Source: Phycisphaerae bacterium
GTDB taxonomy: Bacteria > Chloroflexota > Anaerolineae > 4572-78 > J111
Direction of reading: 5' to 3'
Length of the DNA: 64,000 nucleotides
Assembly (NCBI GenBank): GCA_028285035.1
Contig: JANQQF010000038.1
Coordinates: 124,001 to 188,000, forward strand
Numbering within the stretch: position 1 is the stretch's first letter; each line of letters starts with the position of its first letter. The notes below the pieces were generated by a model. The model ran no database searches, was not told the origin of the DNA, and was given only the letters and a program-made list of their open reading frames with translations. This document shows, piece after piece, positions 45,908 through 56,216 of the stretch. The position numbers were made by a program, and so were the translations under genes.

Positions 45908-46966
45908 ATGAGCTATTGGATAGGCTATAGCCTAATTTTGATTGTTGGCCTAGCAATTTTTATTGCAATCGGCCTCTTCTTATACAAACGACGAAAACAA
46001 AACAAACCCATTTTTGGGCAACCATTCATCGAAAATATTTTACTTTCAATTGTGGTTTTGTTTATGACCTTTATGGTTATAGAGGCCTTCTTTAAACTCT
46101 TTTTTGCCCAGTCAGATGGCTTTCGCTATACCTTGGCCTCCCAAAACTGGTATGACCGTTATTGGGAAGAGAACTCGCTCGGCTATCGAGATACAGAGTG
46201 GACCTCAGAATTGTTGGATGGCAAGATCAAAGTGATGGTGGTGGGTGACTCTTTCGTGGCAGGATCAGGCATTGCCCAGCCCGAAGATCGATTTTCAAAT
46301 CGGCTTGGCCAGCATTTGGGTGATGATTATGCTATTCTCAATGTGGCCTCACCAGGATGGGATACACTTGATGAAGTGGCTGCGATTGTTGACTATCCAT
46401 TTCGGCCAGATATTTTGGTTTTCTCCTATTATATCAATGATATCGAGGGGGTGGCTTACGAAACGGGTGCCCAGCGTCCTCAAATTCGGCAGGACCCGCC
46501 TGATTGGTTCTTACCTGTTGTTAGAAATTCACACGCTATCAATTTTCTCTATTGGCGGCTCATTCGATTGGGACCGCAGGAGTGGGCGACCATCTATTGG
46601 GATGATTGGCTCAAAAAAATTGCAACTGACTCAGAAATTCTATGGAGACAGCAGCAAGAGTTGCTGAGGCTTGTTGAGGGCGCTGCCTCTGAACAAATTC
46701 CTTTGTTTGTTGTCGTATTCCCGAATTTGGCCGCTGTGGAAGAGAGCGAATTTATTACCCAGCCGGTGATTGATTTATTTGAAGAACGCAATATCCCTGT
46801 CTTTGATGTAAGTACAATTTTGATAGGTCGAGACCCGAGCGACACGATGGTCAACTCTGTCGACTCACACCCTAATGAAGCGATCAATCAAGAAGTTGCA
46901 GAAAAGTTGTATGAGATGATTTTGGCTTGTGACACCCCACAATGTCAGCAGGTGATCCAGCCGTGA
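45908..46966 (+). CDS. Membrane-anchored SGNH/GDSL hydrolase
   Basis: The 352-residue protein has two N-terminal membrane helices (about residues 5-27 and 42-62), then a hydrolase domain. The nucleophile block is VVGDSFVAGSG, with an NVASPGWDT block. The C-terminal acid/His pair is DSHPN, and the oxyanion Asn is probably in YYINDIEG. SGNH enzymes add or remove acyl groups from sugars, so an acetyl-ester role on the surface glycan fits its place between the GT-C array and a YfhO-like gene. The substrate is unknown. The next gene overlaps its stop. Confidence 0.85.
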   Translation: MSYWIGYSLILIVGLAIFIAIGLFLYKRRKQNKPIFGQPFIENILLSIVVLFMTFMVIEAFFKLFFAQSDGFRYTLASQNWYDRYWEENSLGYRDTEWTSELLDGKIKVMVVGDSFVAGSGIAQPEDRFSNRLGQHLGDDYAILNVASPGWDTLDEVAAIVDYPFRPDILVFSYYINDIEGVAYETGAQRPQIRQDPPDWFLPVVRNSHAINFLYWRLIRLGPQEWATIYWDDWLKKIATDSEILWRQQQELLRLVEGAASEQIPLFVVVFPNLAAVEESEFITQPVIDLFEERNIPVFDVSTILIGRDPSDTMVNSVDSHPNEAINQEVAEKLYEMILACDTPQCQQVIQP

Positions 46967-49362
46967 AAGACCGTATCTCCTTTCGGTCTGACCTCATCCT
47001 CATCCTGATTTTAACCCTACTCCCTGCTTTATTTTTCTGGCGTCTTATCACCCCCAACCTCCCCGATCAAATGCAAATCAAAAGCGGTGACTTCACCGAG
47101 CAATATTTTCCGCTCCGCGCCTTCACTGCCCAAGAGTGGGTCAATGGTCGTCTCCCCCTCTGGAATCCCTATCTCTATGGTGGACAACCAGCTTTGGCTG
47201 ATATTCAATCAGGCGCATTGTATCCCCCTCACATTGCCGAGGCCCTTTTGTTAGGATGGGGTGCACCTCTTTTATTTGGTCAAGATATTGGCTTTCCGTT
47301 GTGGGCACTCGAAGCTCAGGTAATTGCTCACTTTTCATTGGCGGCGGTTGGCACATTTTTGTTTGCTCGACATTTGGGCCGTCAGGGTGGAGCCTCTCGG
47401 CGAAGATCTCGATTTATGGGTTTTATCGCCGCTTTGAGTTTTACCTACAGTGGTTATTTGACTGGATTTCCGGTCCAACAATTGACTATTTTGGAAGTGA
47501 GTGCGTGGTTGCCGTGGGTATTATGGGGCGTGAGTGTGGCTCAAATCAAATATCGAACGTTCGGGCTGATCCAAGCGCTGAGACCAATGGCGGGGGGGGC
47601 TTTGGCCTTTACTATGGCTATCTTGGCCGGGCATCCACAAACCGTCTTATACATTTTTTATTTGAGTTTGGCTTATGCCCTATTTTTAGGGCTTACTTTG
47701 TTTTATAAAACACAACAGGCAAAAAAATTGGTTTCATATTTGCGCCCGACGCTTCAATCTTTTCTTTTGTGGCTCGGCATGATTATTTTGGGCAGTATGC
47801 TAGCTGCGCCACAAATCCTCCCAACGCTCGAATTCATAGACCTATCTCTGCGGGACGATCTAGCATATGAGGCTGTTTCGGCTGGGTTACCCTTGAACGA
47901 ATTGATTGCGATTTTGTATCCCGGCTTTTTTGGTGGATCGCCGGAATATGTCGGTATCGTTTCATTGGTTTTGGGGATCATCGCTTGTGCTCTTGCTTGG
48001 CCACGCCGATATAACCCGATGCCACATTTGATTCTGTCTGTACAACCTTTCATTTTATTTTGGGCAGGCTTGGCTTTATTCACACTACTTCTAGCTTTCG
48101 GGGGAAATACATTTTTGTATCCCATATTTTATCTGTTGGCCCCTGGCTTTGAGGCTGTCCGACAGCAGGAGCGAGTATTTCTGGTTTACAGCTTTAGTCT
48201 GGCCCTGTTGGCGGGGTACGGGACCTTAATGATTGCGGGGCCATTGCCAAAATCTGTTCGGCAAGTCTATGATGCTTTACAACGAAGATTGCGACAGGTA
48301 GGCCTCGTTGCCTTATCATTGACTGCTGTCTTTATTTTTGGCTCAACGATGTCAAGCGCAAGAGGAGATGAGGTCAATCTCTTTTTTGGTGTTTTGCGCC
48401 ATCATATTTTTGGGTTAATTATTTTTGCGGGCATATTTGTGTTGTTTGTTTTGCGCAATCATCGAAACATATCTCGTTCTTGGTGGATGGCTGGGCTGGC
48501 GATCTGGCTCATTTTCAACCTTTTTACGGTGAATTGGCGTTTTAATTTAGAGGACCCGTCTGACACCCCGCCATTTAGTTCGACAGCCCTAACCCAATTT
48601 TTGAAAACCCAGCTCGACACTGCCCCCGCAGGCCAATCAACCTATCGTATTGTAAGCGGTGGCTTGCTCCCTGATGGTAACAGTGCCGCTTCTGTTTATC
48701 AATTTCGTGATTTAACCGGCAACACCCCGCTACAATTGGCTGCTGTGGATGATTTTGTTGCTAGGATGCCCGCTTGGCGGCTGTGGCAATTGATGCACGT
48801 TCGTTATATTTTGGCCGATCGAGATATTTCTGACCCTGGACTAAGTCAGATTTTCCAGGAGGGTGATTTACGTTTGTTTGAGATGGGTGATCCTTTTCCA
48901 AAAGCGTGGTTTGTCTCTAATATTGAGATTATTCCTAATCCTCAGGTGGCAATTGCCCATCTAGCCTCCGATCAATTTGATTTGCGACAGTCGGCGACGA
49001 TTGCAGAGGCTATTGATCAGCCTCTAGATGATGTGATTAATGGGGAAATCAATGTTGTTGGTTTCACTCCCACATCTATACAAGTGGAGGTCAGTACATC
49101 TGGGCAAAGCTTACTAGTTTTTAGCCAAATTTATTACCCTGGCTGGCGAGCTGAAATTGATGGACAATTCGTCAAAATTCAGCAAGCTAATGGGATTTTG
49201 CAAGGTGTTGTAGTGCCGGAGGGACAACATATCATTGATTTGAGCTTCGTACCTACAACGTTCTGGAATGGCGTTTGGATAGCAGCCACTGGCTTGTTAT
49301 TATTAGTCGTAACCCTAGTATTTCCAAAGCTTGGCCTTGTAGCTGAATCACAAGTAAGGTGA
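46963..49362 (+). CDS. YfhO-family membrane protein (putative glycosyltransferase)
   Basis: The 799-residue protein has about twelve membrane helices. The first outer loop (SGDFTEQYFPLRAF, PLWNPYLYGGQPALAD) and the C-terminal YYPGWRAEIDGQ with PEGQHIIDLSF match YfhO/GT-C proteins that decorate wall teichoic acid or related glycans. GTG 46963 overlaps the hydrolase stop as GTGA and has AGGTGA seven bases upstream; ATG 46942 is a longer alternative. It ends the glycan block; the following transporter starts nine bases after its stop. Confidence 0.85.
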   Translation: MKDRISFRSDLILILILTLLPALFFWRLITPNLPDQMQIKSGDFTEQYFPLRAFTAQEWVNGRLPLWNPYLYGGQPALADIQSGALYPPHIAEALLLGWGAPLLFGQDIGFPLWALEAQVIAHFSLAAVGTFLFARHLGRQGGASRRRSRFMGFIAALSFTYSGYLTGFPVQQLTILEVSAWLPWVLWGVSVAQIKYRTFGLIQALRPMAGGALAFTMAILAGHPQTVLYIFYLSLAYALFLGLTLFYKTQQAKKLVSYLRPTLQSFLLWLGMIILGSMLAAPQILPTLEFIDLSLRDDLAYEAVSAGLPLNELIAILYPGFFGGSPEYVGIVSLVLGIIACALAWPRRYNPMPHLILSVQPFILFWAGLALFTLLLAFGGNTFLYPIFYLLAPGFEAVRQQERVFLVYSFSLALLAGYGTLMIAGPLPKSVRQVYDALQRRLRQVGLVALSLTAVFIFGSTMSSARGDEVNLFFGVLRHHIFGLIIFAGIFVLFVLRNHRNISRSWWMAGLAIWLIFNLFTVNWRFNLEDPSDTPPFSSTALTQFLKTQLDTAPAGQSTYRIVSGGLLPDGNSAASVYQFRDLTGNTPLQLAAVDDFVARMPAWRLWQLMHVRYILADRDISDPGLSQIFQEGDLRLFEMGDPFPKAWFVSNIEIIPNPQVAIAHLASDQFDLRQSATIAEAIDQPLDDVINGEINVVGFTPTSIQVEVSTSGQSLLVFSQIYYPGWRAEIDGQFVKIQQANGILQGVVVPEGQHIIDLSFVPTTFWNGVWIAATGLLLLVVTLVFPKLGLVAESQVR

Positions 49363-49370
49363 ATTTTTCG

Positions 49371-51566
49371 ATGAGCAAAACGCAGGCAACAAATACAAAA
49401 GGACGGTTTGGTACCTTTACTGGGGTTTTTACCCCAAACGTGCTTACTATTTTGGGCATTATTCTCTTTCTGCGAACCGATTGGGTCGTCGGTCAGGCTG
49501 GGCTGGTAAATGCCCTCATCATTGTTGCCATAGCCAATGTAATCTCCTTTTTGACGGGGCTGTCGCTCTCCTCGATGGCTACTGGTATGACTGTAAAGAC
49601 CGGAGGCAACTACTATATAATCTCTCGCTCCTTGGGGCTGGAAATTGGCGGGGCCATTGGTGTCCCGCTCTATTTGTCACAGGCAATTTCGGTGGCGTTC
49701 TACATTATCGGTTTTACTGAGGCTCTGGCCGGGATCGAGTTTTTTCAAGCGATTGATCCACGTCTAATTGCCACTGGGGTAGCCCTTATCTTTGGCCTTA
49801 TCGCCTTTGTTGGGGCTGATGTGGCCTTGAAAATACAGTTTGTCATTTTAGGTATTTTGGTGGCAGCCCTGCTCTCCTTTTTCTCCGGCGGCTGGGGCAA
49901 TTTTATCGAGCCCACGCTTACGGCCAACTACACATCTGGTGTCAACTTTTGGGTCGTATTTGCCATCTTCTTTCCTGCTGTCACGGGTATCGAGGCTGGC
50001 ACCAGCCTATCAGGCGACTTAAAGAATCCGGGGCGGAGTATCCCCTTTGGCACCATCAGCTCAATTATCGTTACCGCCTTGGTTTACTTTGCTGCGGTCT
50101 TTTGGCTGTCGACTCACGCTACGCCTCAACAGTTGGTAAGCGGCACGCTGGTGATGCAGAGTATCGCACGTTGGCCCTTTTTGATTTTGCTGGGTGTTTG
50201 GGCTGCGACTCTTTCCTCTGCATTAGGCAGTATCTTAGCTGCACCGCGTACCTTGCAAGCCCTGTCTGACGATGAGGTTGCGCCCCGCTGGATGGGTTGG
50301 CAATTGGGCAGCCCCACCGAACCACGCATGGCCGTTTTGCTGACAATGTTCATTGCCGTGGCCGTAATCTGGATGGGTGACTTAAACTTTGTCGCCCCCG
50401 TCATCAGTATGTTCTTTTTGAATACCTACGGCATGACGAATCTCTCTGCGGGTATTGAGCGGTTGGTGGGCAACCCCAGCTTTCGTCCCCGCTTTAAAAT
50501 ACCTTGGTATGTGTCAATTCTGGGAGCAATTGGTTGTTATGGGGCCATGTTTCTCATCAACCCCATCGCCACCATCGCGGCCATTGTGATTAGCTATGGT
50601 ATTTTCTTCTATCTACAACGTCGTGCTGTGGCTCGCCCTTGGGGGGATGTGCGTAGTGGCTTCTGGTTTACCTTGGCCCGCTACGCTCTAATTAATTTGG
50701 AACGTCAACAATTTCATATCAAAAATTGGCGTCCCAACATTTTGGTCTTTACAGGTCAACCTCACAACCGAGAGCAGTTAGCACAGGTTGCCGAGTGGCT
50801 CATCCAAGGCCAGGGCATTGTCACCTTTGTTCAGGTTTTGGTTGGAGACGTTAGTCAACTTTCCGGTCGAGGGCTTCGTAAAACGGCTGACAAGAGCATC
50901 CGCAAATATATTCAAGATCGGCATATGACCGCCTTTGCCGATACACCGATTGTCAAAAACTTTAACGATGGAGCTCTGACCATCGCCCAATCCCACGGCG
51001 TAGGAGGACTAGCAACCAATCTGGTGATGTTGGGGTGGAGTCGTACACCAGAGGGACAGATGAGCCAAATGAACCTGTTGCACGATATGGTCCAACTCGG
51101 CCGGTCACTGTTATTTTTGAACTATGATGAGGTTCGCAAGTTCGGTCAACAGCAGATTATTGATGTGTGGTGGGGTGGTCGCGGTGGTAATGCCGAATTG
51201 ATGTTGATGGTAGCCTATTTAATTCGCCAGCATCGGTCTTGGCGCGGGGCTCGTATTCGGCTGATTCGGGTAATTAATAGTGAAGAAGGCCGCGAGCAAA
51301 CCAAGGCCCATATGGAACAGTTACTCAACAGCTTGCGCATTACCGTGGAGGTTGTGATCATCGTTCGGGAAGACCTGACCCAGCCGATGAGCGAAATTTT
51401 TTACTATAACAGTCATGATACAGATTTGACTATCCTAGGAATGCAGGTCCCTGATTTAACCGCCGTGGAGGCCTATCAGCAAAACCTGACCCATCTTATG
51501 GAGCAGATGGGGACAGTCTTGTTAGTACGTAGTGCTTGGACTGAAGATCTGTTGGAAACAGAATAG
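49371..51566 (+). CDS. SLC12-like (cation-chloride cotransporter type) permease with cytosolic tail
   Basis: The 731-residue protein starts with GVFTPNVLTILGIILFLRTDWVVGQAG, the characteristic first helix of the SLC12 / cation-chloride cotransporter branch of the APC superfamily. Twelve membrane helices run to about residue 430. A 300-residue soluble tail (NILVFTGQPHNRE through SAWTEDLL) resembles the cytosolic C-domain of SLC12 proteins, with a nucleotide-binding-like Rossmann layout. Substrates may be K+, Na+ and Cl- or amino acids. The ATG at 49371 has AAGGTGA eight bases upstream, overlapping the YfhO-like stop; GTG 49359 is less likely. Confidence 0.85.
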   Translation: MSKTQATNTKGRFGTFTGVFTPNVLTILGIILFLRTDWVVGQAGLVNALIIVAIANVISFLTGLSLSSMATGMTVKTGGNYYIISRSLGLEIGGAIGVPLYLSQAISVAFYIIGFTEALAGIEFFQAIDPRLIATGVALIFGLIAFVGADVALKIQFVILGILVAALLSFFSGGWGNFIEPTLTANYTSGVNFWVVFAIFFPAVTGIEAGTSLSGDLKNPGRSIPFGTISSIIVTALVYFAAVFWLSTHATPQQLVSGTLVMQSIARWPFLILLGVWAATLSSALGSILAAPRTLQALSDDEVAPRWMGWQLGSPTEPRMAVLLTMFIAVAVIWMGDLNFVAPVISMFFLNTYGMTNLSAGIERLVGNPSFRPRFKIPWYVSILGAIGCYGAMFLINPIATIAAIVISYGIFFYLQRRAVARPWGDVRSGFWFTLARYALINLERQQFHIKNWRPNILVFTGQPHNREQLAQVAEWLIQGQGIVTFVQVLVGDVSQLSGRGLRKTADKSIRKYIQDRHMTAFADTPIVKNFNDGALTIAQSHGVGGLATNLVMLGWSRTPEGQMSQMNLLHDMVQLGRSLLFLNYDEVRKFGQQQIIDVWWGGRGGNAELMLMVAYLIRQHRSWRGARIRLIRVINSEEGREQTKAHMEQLLNSLRITVEVVIIVREDLTQPMSEIFYYNSHDTDLTILGMQVPDLTAVEAYQQNLTHLMEQMGTVLLVRSAWTEDLLETE

Positions 51567-51704
51567 TAACCAATGAGAGCAAGATTTAACAACAATAGTC
51601 TTGACAAAAAAGAAATCTATAGTCGTTTTGTATTTCTTGCTGCTGGGATCCAGAGGCTAACTTACGACCTTTAACCCAATCTGCAAGTTGTGTCGGATTG
51701 AATC

Positions 51705-51733
51705 AAAAAAGCCTGCCAACTAGCGCAGGCTTT
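51705..51733 (-). terminator. Intrinsic terminator
   Basis: AAAGCCTGC (51708-51716) and GCAGGCTTT (51725-51733) form a nine-pair stem with an eight-base loop. On the minus strand a six-T run follows. It ends the KaiC/RAD55-like gene. Confidence 0.85.
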
Positions 51734-51755
51734 CACATACTATCATATTGAACAT

Positions 51756-52502
51756 TTAATTTGTTCGGGTGGTCATGCCGGAGAGAATACCTTCTCGGCC
51801 TGTAAAGGGCTCACCAATCTGCAAACCACCTTTTTTAATCACAAAACGGCGAATTTCTTTTTGGTGCTTGCTCCCACGCATTTTCATCACCGCCATTGCC
51901 CTTTGCATCGCACTATCAACCTCGACATATCGTAACAACATGACTGTGTCAACCAAAAATGGCAGGGAGGCCATTCGCCCTTGTTGCACCTGCAAAACGT
52001 TGACGGCCTCATCAAGTAACAATGAGGTCATTCCCTCACGTTTTACAGCATTCACCATCGTATTATAAATCTCGCGAAGTTCAACTTCATTATTTGTCAA
52101 GCGTTGGAAATGGGCCGCGCTATCAAGGACAACCCGTTGTGGGGCTAACGTGCGAAGGGTCATACTGAGGTGACTATCTTCAGCTTTAAGACTTTCCAGG
52201 AAAACTTCAGGTGAGGTAAAGTGAACTTGTAATAAGCCTTCTTTTTCTAAAGCCTTCAAGTCCCAGCCTAATTGAAGCGCATCTCTGATGAGCGAGGTTG
52301 GAAATTCTTCAAAGGTAACAAGCAAGCCCGCTTGGCCAGCTTGAATACCAGCTAAAAGAAATTGAATACCTAAGGTGGTTTTCCCAACACCAGGGGCACC
52401 ACTGACTAGGGTGGCTGTACCTTCTAAGATCCCACCCCCAACCATTTCATCTAACCCAGAATTTCCAAGGGATAATCGTTTTCTAGGAACAAGTGCTGTC
52501 AT
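51756..52502 (-). CDS. Single-domain KaiC/RAD55-like ATPase
   Basis: The 248-residue protein has one RecA-fold domain with Walker A GAPGVGKTT (residues 35-43) and a Walker B-like RVVLDS. The GGGILEGTATLVSG opening is that of KaiC/RAD55. A full KaiC has two such domains, so this is the short form common in bacteria as a signalling ATPase. No histidine kinase or KaiB is adjacent. The gene is monocistronic by its own terminator; its start is 124 bases from the next gene region. Confidence 0.85.
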   Translation of the reverse strand: MTALVPRKRLSLGNSGLDEMVGGGILEGTATLVSGAPGVGKTTLGIQFLLAGIQAGQAGLLVTFEEFPTSLIRDALQLGWDLKALEKEGLLQVHFTSPEVFLESLKAEDSHLSMTLRTLAPQRVVLDSAAHFQRLTNNEVELREIYNTMVNAVKREGMTSLLLDEAVNVLQVQQGRMASLPFLVDTVMLLRYVEVDSAMQRAMAVMKMRGSKHQKEIRRFVIKKGGLQIGEPFTGREGILSGMTTRTN

Positions 52503-52625
52503 AGAGTTTCTCTTTCATTAACGATTGTGATACAAAATTCGTCTAAATTTTTGTGGTTTACCTAATTATTATCCCTGATTTGTATTCATTTGTCTAAATG
52601 GATGTTAGATTTTCTGTTAAGATGA

Positions 52626-53507
52626 TTAGTTACCAAAATCCCTCTGTTGCCAATTGATTACTTTGATTTGAACAGAATCTCGACTTTTACAGGGGTCGAG
52701 AATACATCCTAAGTCTTTAAAGTCAGCCGCGTCACTGTCGTCATCGTCATCATTGGGATCATCAACCAATTCCGGATCTAAGCCATCACAATAGTCAGGA
52801 TTGTTAGCATAAATGGGATCCGTGGTGAAGAAAAATTGATCGCTGGCCTGTTGTCCATCCTGCAGCACGTAAGCCCACCAAGTATGTGGTCGGGAGGCAG
52901 CCCTTTCATCGGTACCAGGCAGCAATAGTGAGCCATATCGTCCATTCCCATCCGTTAATTGGGTGGTGAATTGACTGCCTGAAACACCCACCTCGCCATA
53001 GCGGACTTGAACCCCAGGTAGAGGTAAGCCACGGCTATCATTGATGACTCCCTTTAATCCGACATCTGCACAGTTATTTTCGCTAGAATGAGAACTTACG
53101 GTAAATGGGAATGGAGTTGGCGTATTGGTTGGTCTAGGCGGTGGTGGCGGTGGAGCTGGCGTATTGGTTCGGGTGGGAATAGGGGTTCGAGTATTCGTGG
53201 CTGTTTTTGTTGGGGTAGGGGTTCGAGTACTTGTAGCTGTTTTTGTTGGTCCTGGCGTTTTTGTTGGGGTTAGGGTCCACGTTGGTGGAAAAGATTGGTC
53301 TTGGGTTGGTTGGGCTAGTACCTGTTGTTGTTGAGCAACTTCGTTAGCGACAGCTGCGGCAATGGCTGTCGCACGATTTGGGCTGAGCGGATTGAAGGGA
53401 ATATTTGGTCGAAGATAAATCGTGAGATAACATACGCATGATAAAATAGTCATCCCCAAGACCATTGCTGATAGGGCCGTCGCAAGACGGTCATCAAGCT
53501 GCTCCAT
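52626..53507 (-). CDS. Membrane-anchored protein with Thr/Pro linker (paralog A)
   Basis: The 293-residue protein has one N-terminal membrane helix (about residues 10-32, TALSAMVLGMTILSCVCYLT). A 90-residue Thr/Pro/Arg linker follows, then a globular beta domain with conserved NNCADVGLKG, GLPLPGVQVRYGE and a WWAYVLQDG strand, resembling carboxypeptidase-regulatory-like sandwiches. An acidic stretch (DDPNDDDDDSD) precedes a Cys pair near the C-terminus. Function is unknown; the outer domain faces the periplasm or medium. It is a clear duplicate of the next upstream gene but lacks that gene's Excalibur domains. Confidence 0.65.
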   Translation of the reverse strand: MEQLDDRLATALSAMVLGMTILSCVCYLTIYLRPNIPFNPLSPNRATAIAAAVANEVAQQQQVLAQPTQDQSFPPTWTLTPTKTPGPTKTATSTRTPTPTKTATNTRTPIPTRTNTPAPPPPPPRPTNTPTPFPFTVSSHSSENNCADVGLKGVINDSRGLPLPGVQVRYGEVGVSGSQFTTQLTDGNGRYGSLLLPGTDERAASRPHTWWAYVLQDGQQASDQFFFTTDPIYANNPDYCDGLDPELVDDPNDDDDDSDAADFKDLGCILDPCKSRDSVQIKVINWQQRDFGN

Positions 53508-53592
53508 AATCTTTTTCCTTCTATTTATTCAACCTAATAATTTGTTAAGTGATTCGCAACTAGAATTTGGGTTTCCCGACACTTCTGGTTAC

Positions 53593-54765
53593 TTAGGGTA
53601 AATTTTCACAGGCGACCCCATCACGGTCAGGATCGATAGAGTCAGTATTTTCATTCGTGCCGCCCGCCGAAATAAATGCGGCTTGTGCTTCTGCTTGTGT
53701 GGCAAAATTATCACAAGATAAAGGTGTTTCTAGTGGCCGATTCTCACAAGCGACCCCGTCTCCATCACGATCAAAGTCATAAATGTCAATGCGTGGACCA
53801 CCTGTGGCAAAGAATAATCGTTGAGCATCTGCTTGAGTTCGGCAATCTAAACAATTCCGTGCTCGAGTAAAATCAGCGTAGGGGGCTTCACACAAACCAA
53901 ATTGTGATAGCTCCGTATCAGTAAGTTCAACCACTTGTGGCTGGAAATCAACTTTCTTGATATTAACCGCCTCTTCATCTATACAAGGATCATTGATACA
54001 CCCAGAGACCTCATCATTGTCATTGCTGTCGTCATCATCGTTTAGCAGTTCATCTTCTAAAATCTGACAGCTTTCACTATCCAATGCCCACATAGGGTCG
54101 GTCGTAAATAGGATGGCACTACTTACCTTAACGCCGTCCTTCTTAAGATAGGCAAACCAGTTATGGGATTGCTGAGCCGCAGCCCTATTTGTGCCAGGTA
54201 TCAGAGTTACCCCATAAGTCTCACTGAACTCTGACTCTTCGGTTAAAAATACGCTACCAGGTACTCCAATCTCACCATATTCAACCTGATATCCGGCAAT
54301 TGGCTCAAAGGCGGGATCAAGGATCGCATATTCCAGCTTGATATTGGCACAGTTATTTTCACTCTCATCACTACGAGCTACAAATTCAAAGGTGGGAACT
54401 GGGGTAAATGTCGGCGGAATAACCGGGCTTGGGGTGCGCGTTGGTGTCGAGGTACGCGTTGGTGTGTCTGTACGAGTTGGCGTAACTGTTGCTGTATCCG
54501 AAGGCGTTCGAGTAGGAAAGGGAGTTTCAGTGGCGGTAGGCGTCCAGGTTGGCGGTAATGTCTCTGCAGGTACAGGCGTATCTGTCGCAGTGGGCAGCGT
54601 AGATAAGGCAGCCACTGCTCTGCGAGTTGCCTCATCTGGCCTCAAAGGATTAAAAGGAACATTGGGCTGCAGAAAAATTACGGCATAGCAAATACAAGAT
54701 AAAATGGCTAACCCTGCAAACATAGCCAACAAAACGGTTGCAACATTATTACTTATCCGATCCAT
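53593..54765 (-). CDS. Membrane-anchored protein with Thr/Pro linker and two Excalibur domains (paralog B)
   Basis: The 390-residue protein shares with its neighbour the N-terminal helix with [19 protein letters not shown], the Thr/Pro linker and the beta domain ([27 protein letters not shown]-like FTTDPMW). The tail adds two Excalibur-type calcium-binding repeats, each with a D-x-D-x-DG-x-x-CE loop ([14 protein letters not shown] and [13 protein letters not shown]). Excalibur domains occur in secreted surface proteins and nucleases; no nuclease domain is visible here. It is 85 bases from the previous gene on the same strand, so both are likely co-expressed. Confidence 0.72.
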   Translation of the reverse strand: MDRISNNVATVLLAMFAGLAILSCICYAVIFLQPNVPFNPLRPDEATRRAVAALSTLPTATDTPVPAETLPPTWTPTATETPFPTRTPSDTATVTPTRTDTPTRTSTPTRTPSPVIPPTFTPVPTFEFVARSDESENNCANIKLEYAILDPAFEPIAGYQVEYGEIGVPGSVFLTEESEFSETYGVTLIPGTNRAAAQQSHNWFAYLKKDGVKVSSAILFTTDPMWALDSESCQILEDELLNDDDDSNDNDEVSGCINDPCIDEEAVNIKKVDFQPQVVELTDTELSQFGLCEAPYADFTRARNCLDCRTQADAQRLFFATGGPRIDIYDFDRDGDGVACENRPLETPLSCDNFATQAEAQAAFISAGGTNENTDSIDPDRDGVACENLP

Positions 54766-54797
54766 CCATCTTCTCCATCAAGGTACTCTATGTTACA

Positions 54798-56123
54798 TCA
54801 CCCTCCCGTAGGGGGGGAAAATGTAAATAAATCTTGCTCTGCAATTTGAATGATATTTATAAATACATTTAGCTCTGGCTGTGTTTCTCTTAAACGTGCG
54901 ACAATATCCAAAAGCTGTTTTTTCCGTTGTTGCTCTGGATAGTTTGGATACCGTCGTAGCTCTCCAGCCAAAACTTCTCGTCGTAATCGTTCTTCGGTGG
55001 CTTTATCAATGGCTGAAACTTGTGGCAAGGCCACCGCTAAATCGGCGTAAAGCGTGTACAATCCTTGATACGTTTTTGTGAGATCGGCTCTAATTTGCTC
55101 AGATTGTTCGGTCCATTCTGGAACTAAATCTAAGCCAAATGCCCCTTTAGAAATTCGATATTTGATTGATAACCATTCGATCTTAGCAAGTGTCAAATCA
55201 ATTTGACGAGACAATTGCGCTTCAGAAGTTAACTCTTGATTGTAATATAATAATTTTTGCTCATCCTCAAGCAATAAAACATTTTTGAGTGCTTCTTGAG
55301 CGGACTTAGGGGCGCTACCTCCCCGTTCTACGTACAGTGCTGCCAACTCTTGGGCTTTGATCCATCTATCCGCCTCTATTTCTTGAACTTGGGGTGGGTA
55401 AAATATAACTTCTTTTTCTGGTAAGAGTGCCCCTTGTGTGACAATGAGTTCGATATCAGGTGGATCGGCACTGAGATCGAGGCTAACCCTGGCTAGCTCT
55501 CTTTCACCTAATTGCAAATAATTTTTTTGTAGCCGTTCAAAAATAGATCGACGATGAACAATTTGTAAAAAAGGACTGTGAGTTGCGAGGGTGAATGCTT
55601 GGTCCAAATAGAATTTTGCTAAGTCCCTTTCTTCTAACTCAATTAATCCTTCTCCAACCTGTATAAATAAATCGGCCCGAGCAAAGTTGATAATATTTGG
55701 GCTTAATGTGGCGATTGTTCCCGCCATTTTATAACAAAATAAAGCTTTATCTTGACGTTCCTCAATCTTGTAGAGTGACGCTAATTGTACAAACGCCCCC
55801 GCACTTTCTTCATCGCTTAATTCTGGATCGAATAATAAAACGGCTAAAGCGGTTTCTGGTCTGGATTTGCTAATGGCTTCACGAATGACTTCTTCTTCAG
55901 GTACACCCCCTAAAGAGGTTAAAGCCAAAGCTGGATCAATTCGATCAGTATCGACTGGTATTTGATTTATCAATAAACTTGGTCTGTCAGATTGAGTTGG
56001 ATTAAATCCAGTTGTAACTAGAAATATTCCAAGTGCGATAATCAGAATTAGGAATAATATCCCTAAGATACCGACGATGATAATCAGGCCAAGCTGGGTA
56101 CTGCTCAATCTACCTTGCTTCAT
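54798..56123 (-). CDS. Membrane-anchored helical-repeat protein of unknown function
   Basis: The 441-residue protein has one N-terminal membrane helix (about residues 10-36, LGLIIIVGILGILFLILIIA). A long helical region follows with TPR-like pairs (ALFCYKMAGTIATLS, DLAKFYLDQAFTLATHS). It ends in a Gly-rich tail. TPR-like folds usually mediate protein contacts, so a scaffold role in the envelope is plausible; no enzyme motif was found. It lies 32 bases upstream of the Excalibur protein gene on the same strand. Confidence 0.6.
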   Translation of the reverse strand: MKQGRLSSTQLGLIIIVGILGILFLILIIALGIFLVTTGFNPTQSDRPSLLINQIPVDTDRIDPALALTSLGGVPEEEVIREAISKSRPETALAVLLFDPELSDEESAGAFVQLASLYKIEERQDKALFCYKMAGTIATLSPNIINFARADLFIQVGEGLIELEERDLAKFYLDQAFTLATHSPFLQIVHRRSIFERLQKNYLQLGERELARVSLDLSADPPDIELIVTQGALLPEKEVIFYPPQVQEIEADRWIKAQELAALYVERGGSAPKSAQEALKNVLLLEDEQKLLYYNQELTSEAQLSRQIDLTLAKIEWLSIKYRISKGAFGLDLVPEWTEQSEQIRADLTKTYQGLYTLYADLAVALPQVSAIDKATEERLRREVLAGELRRYPNYPEQQRKKQLLDIVARLRETQPELNVFINIIQIAEQDLFTFSPPTGG

Positions 56124-56216
56124 AAAAGTATTATGCTCCCCGATCTAATTAAAAAGATCAGGTAACAGTATAGCCAAGTGCTGCAAACTTGAAAACTGTT
56201 CGATCAAAAAGTCACA

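Noticed and set aside
53088..53334. Gly/Val/Trp-rich open frames opposite the Thr/Pro linker
   Set aside because: They are complementary shadows of the linker repeats and not real genes.
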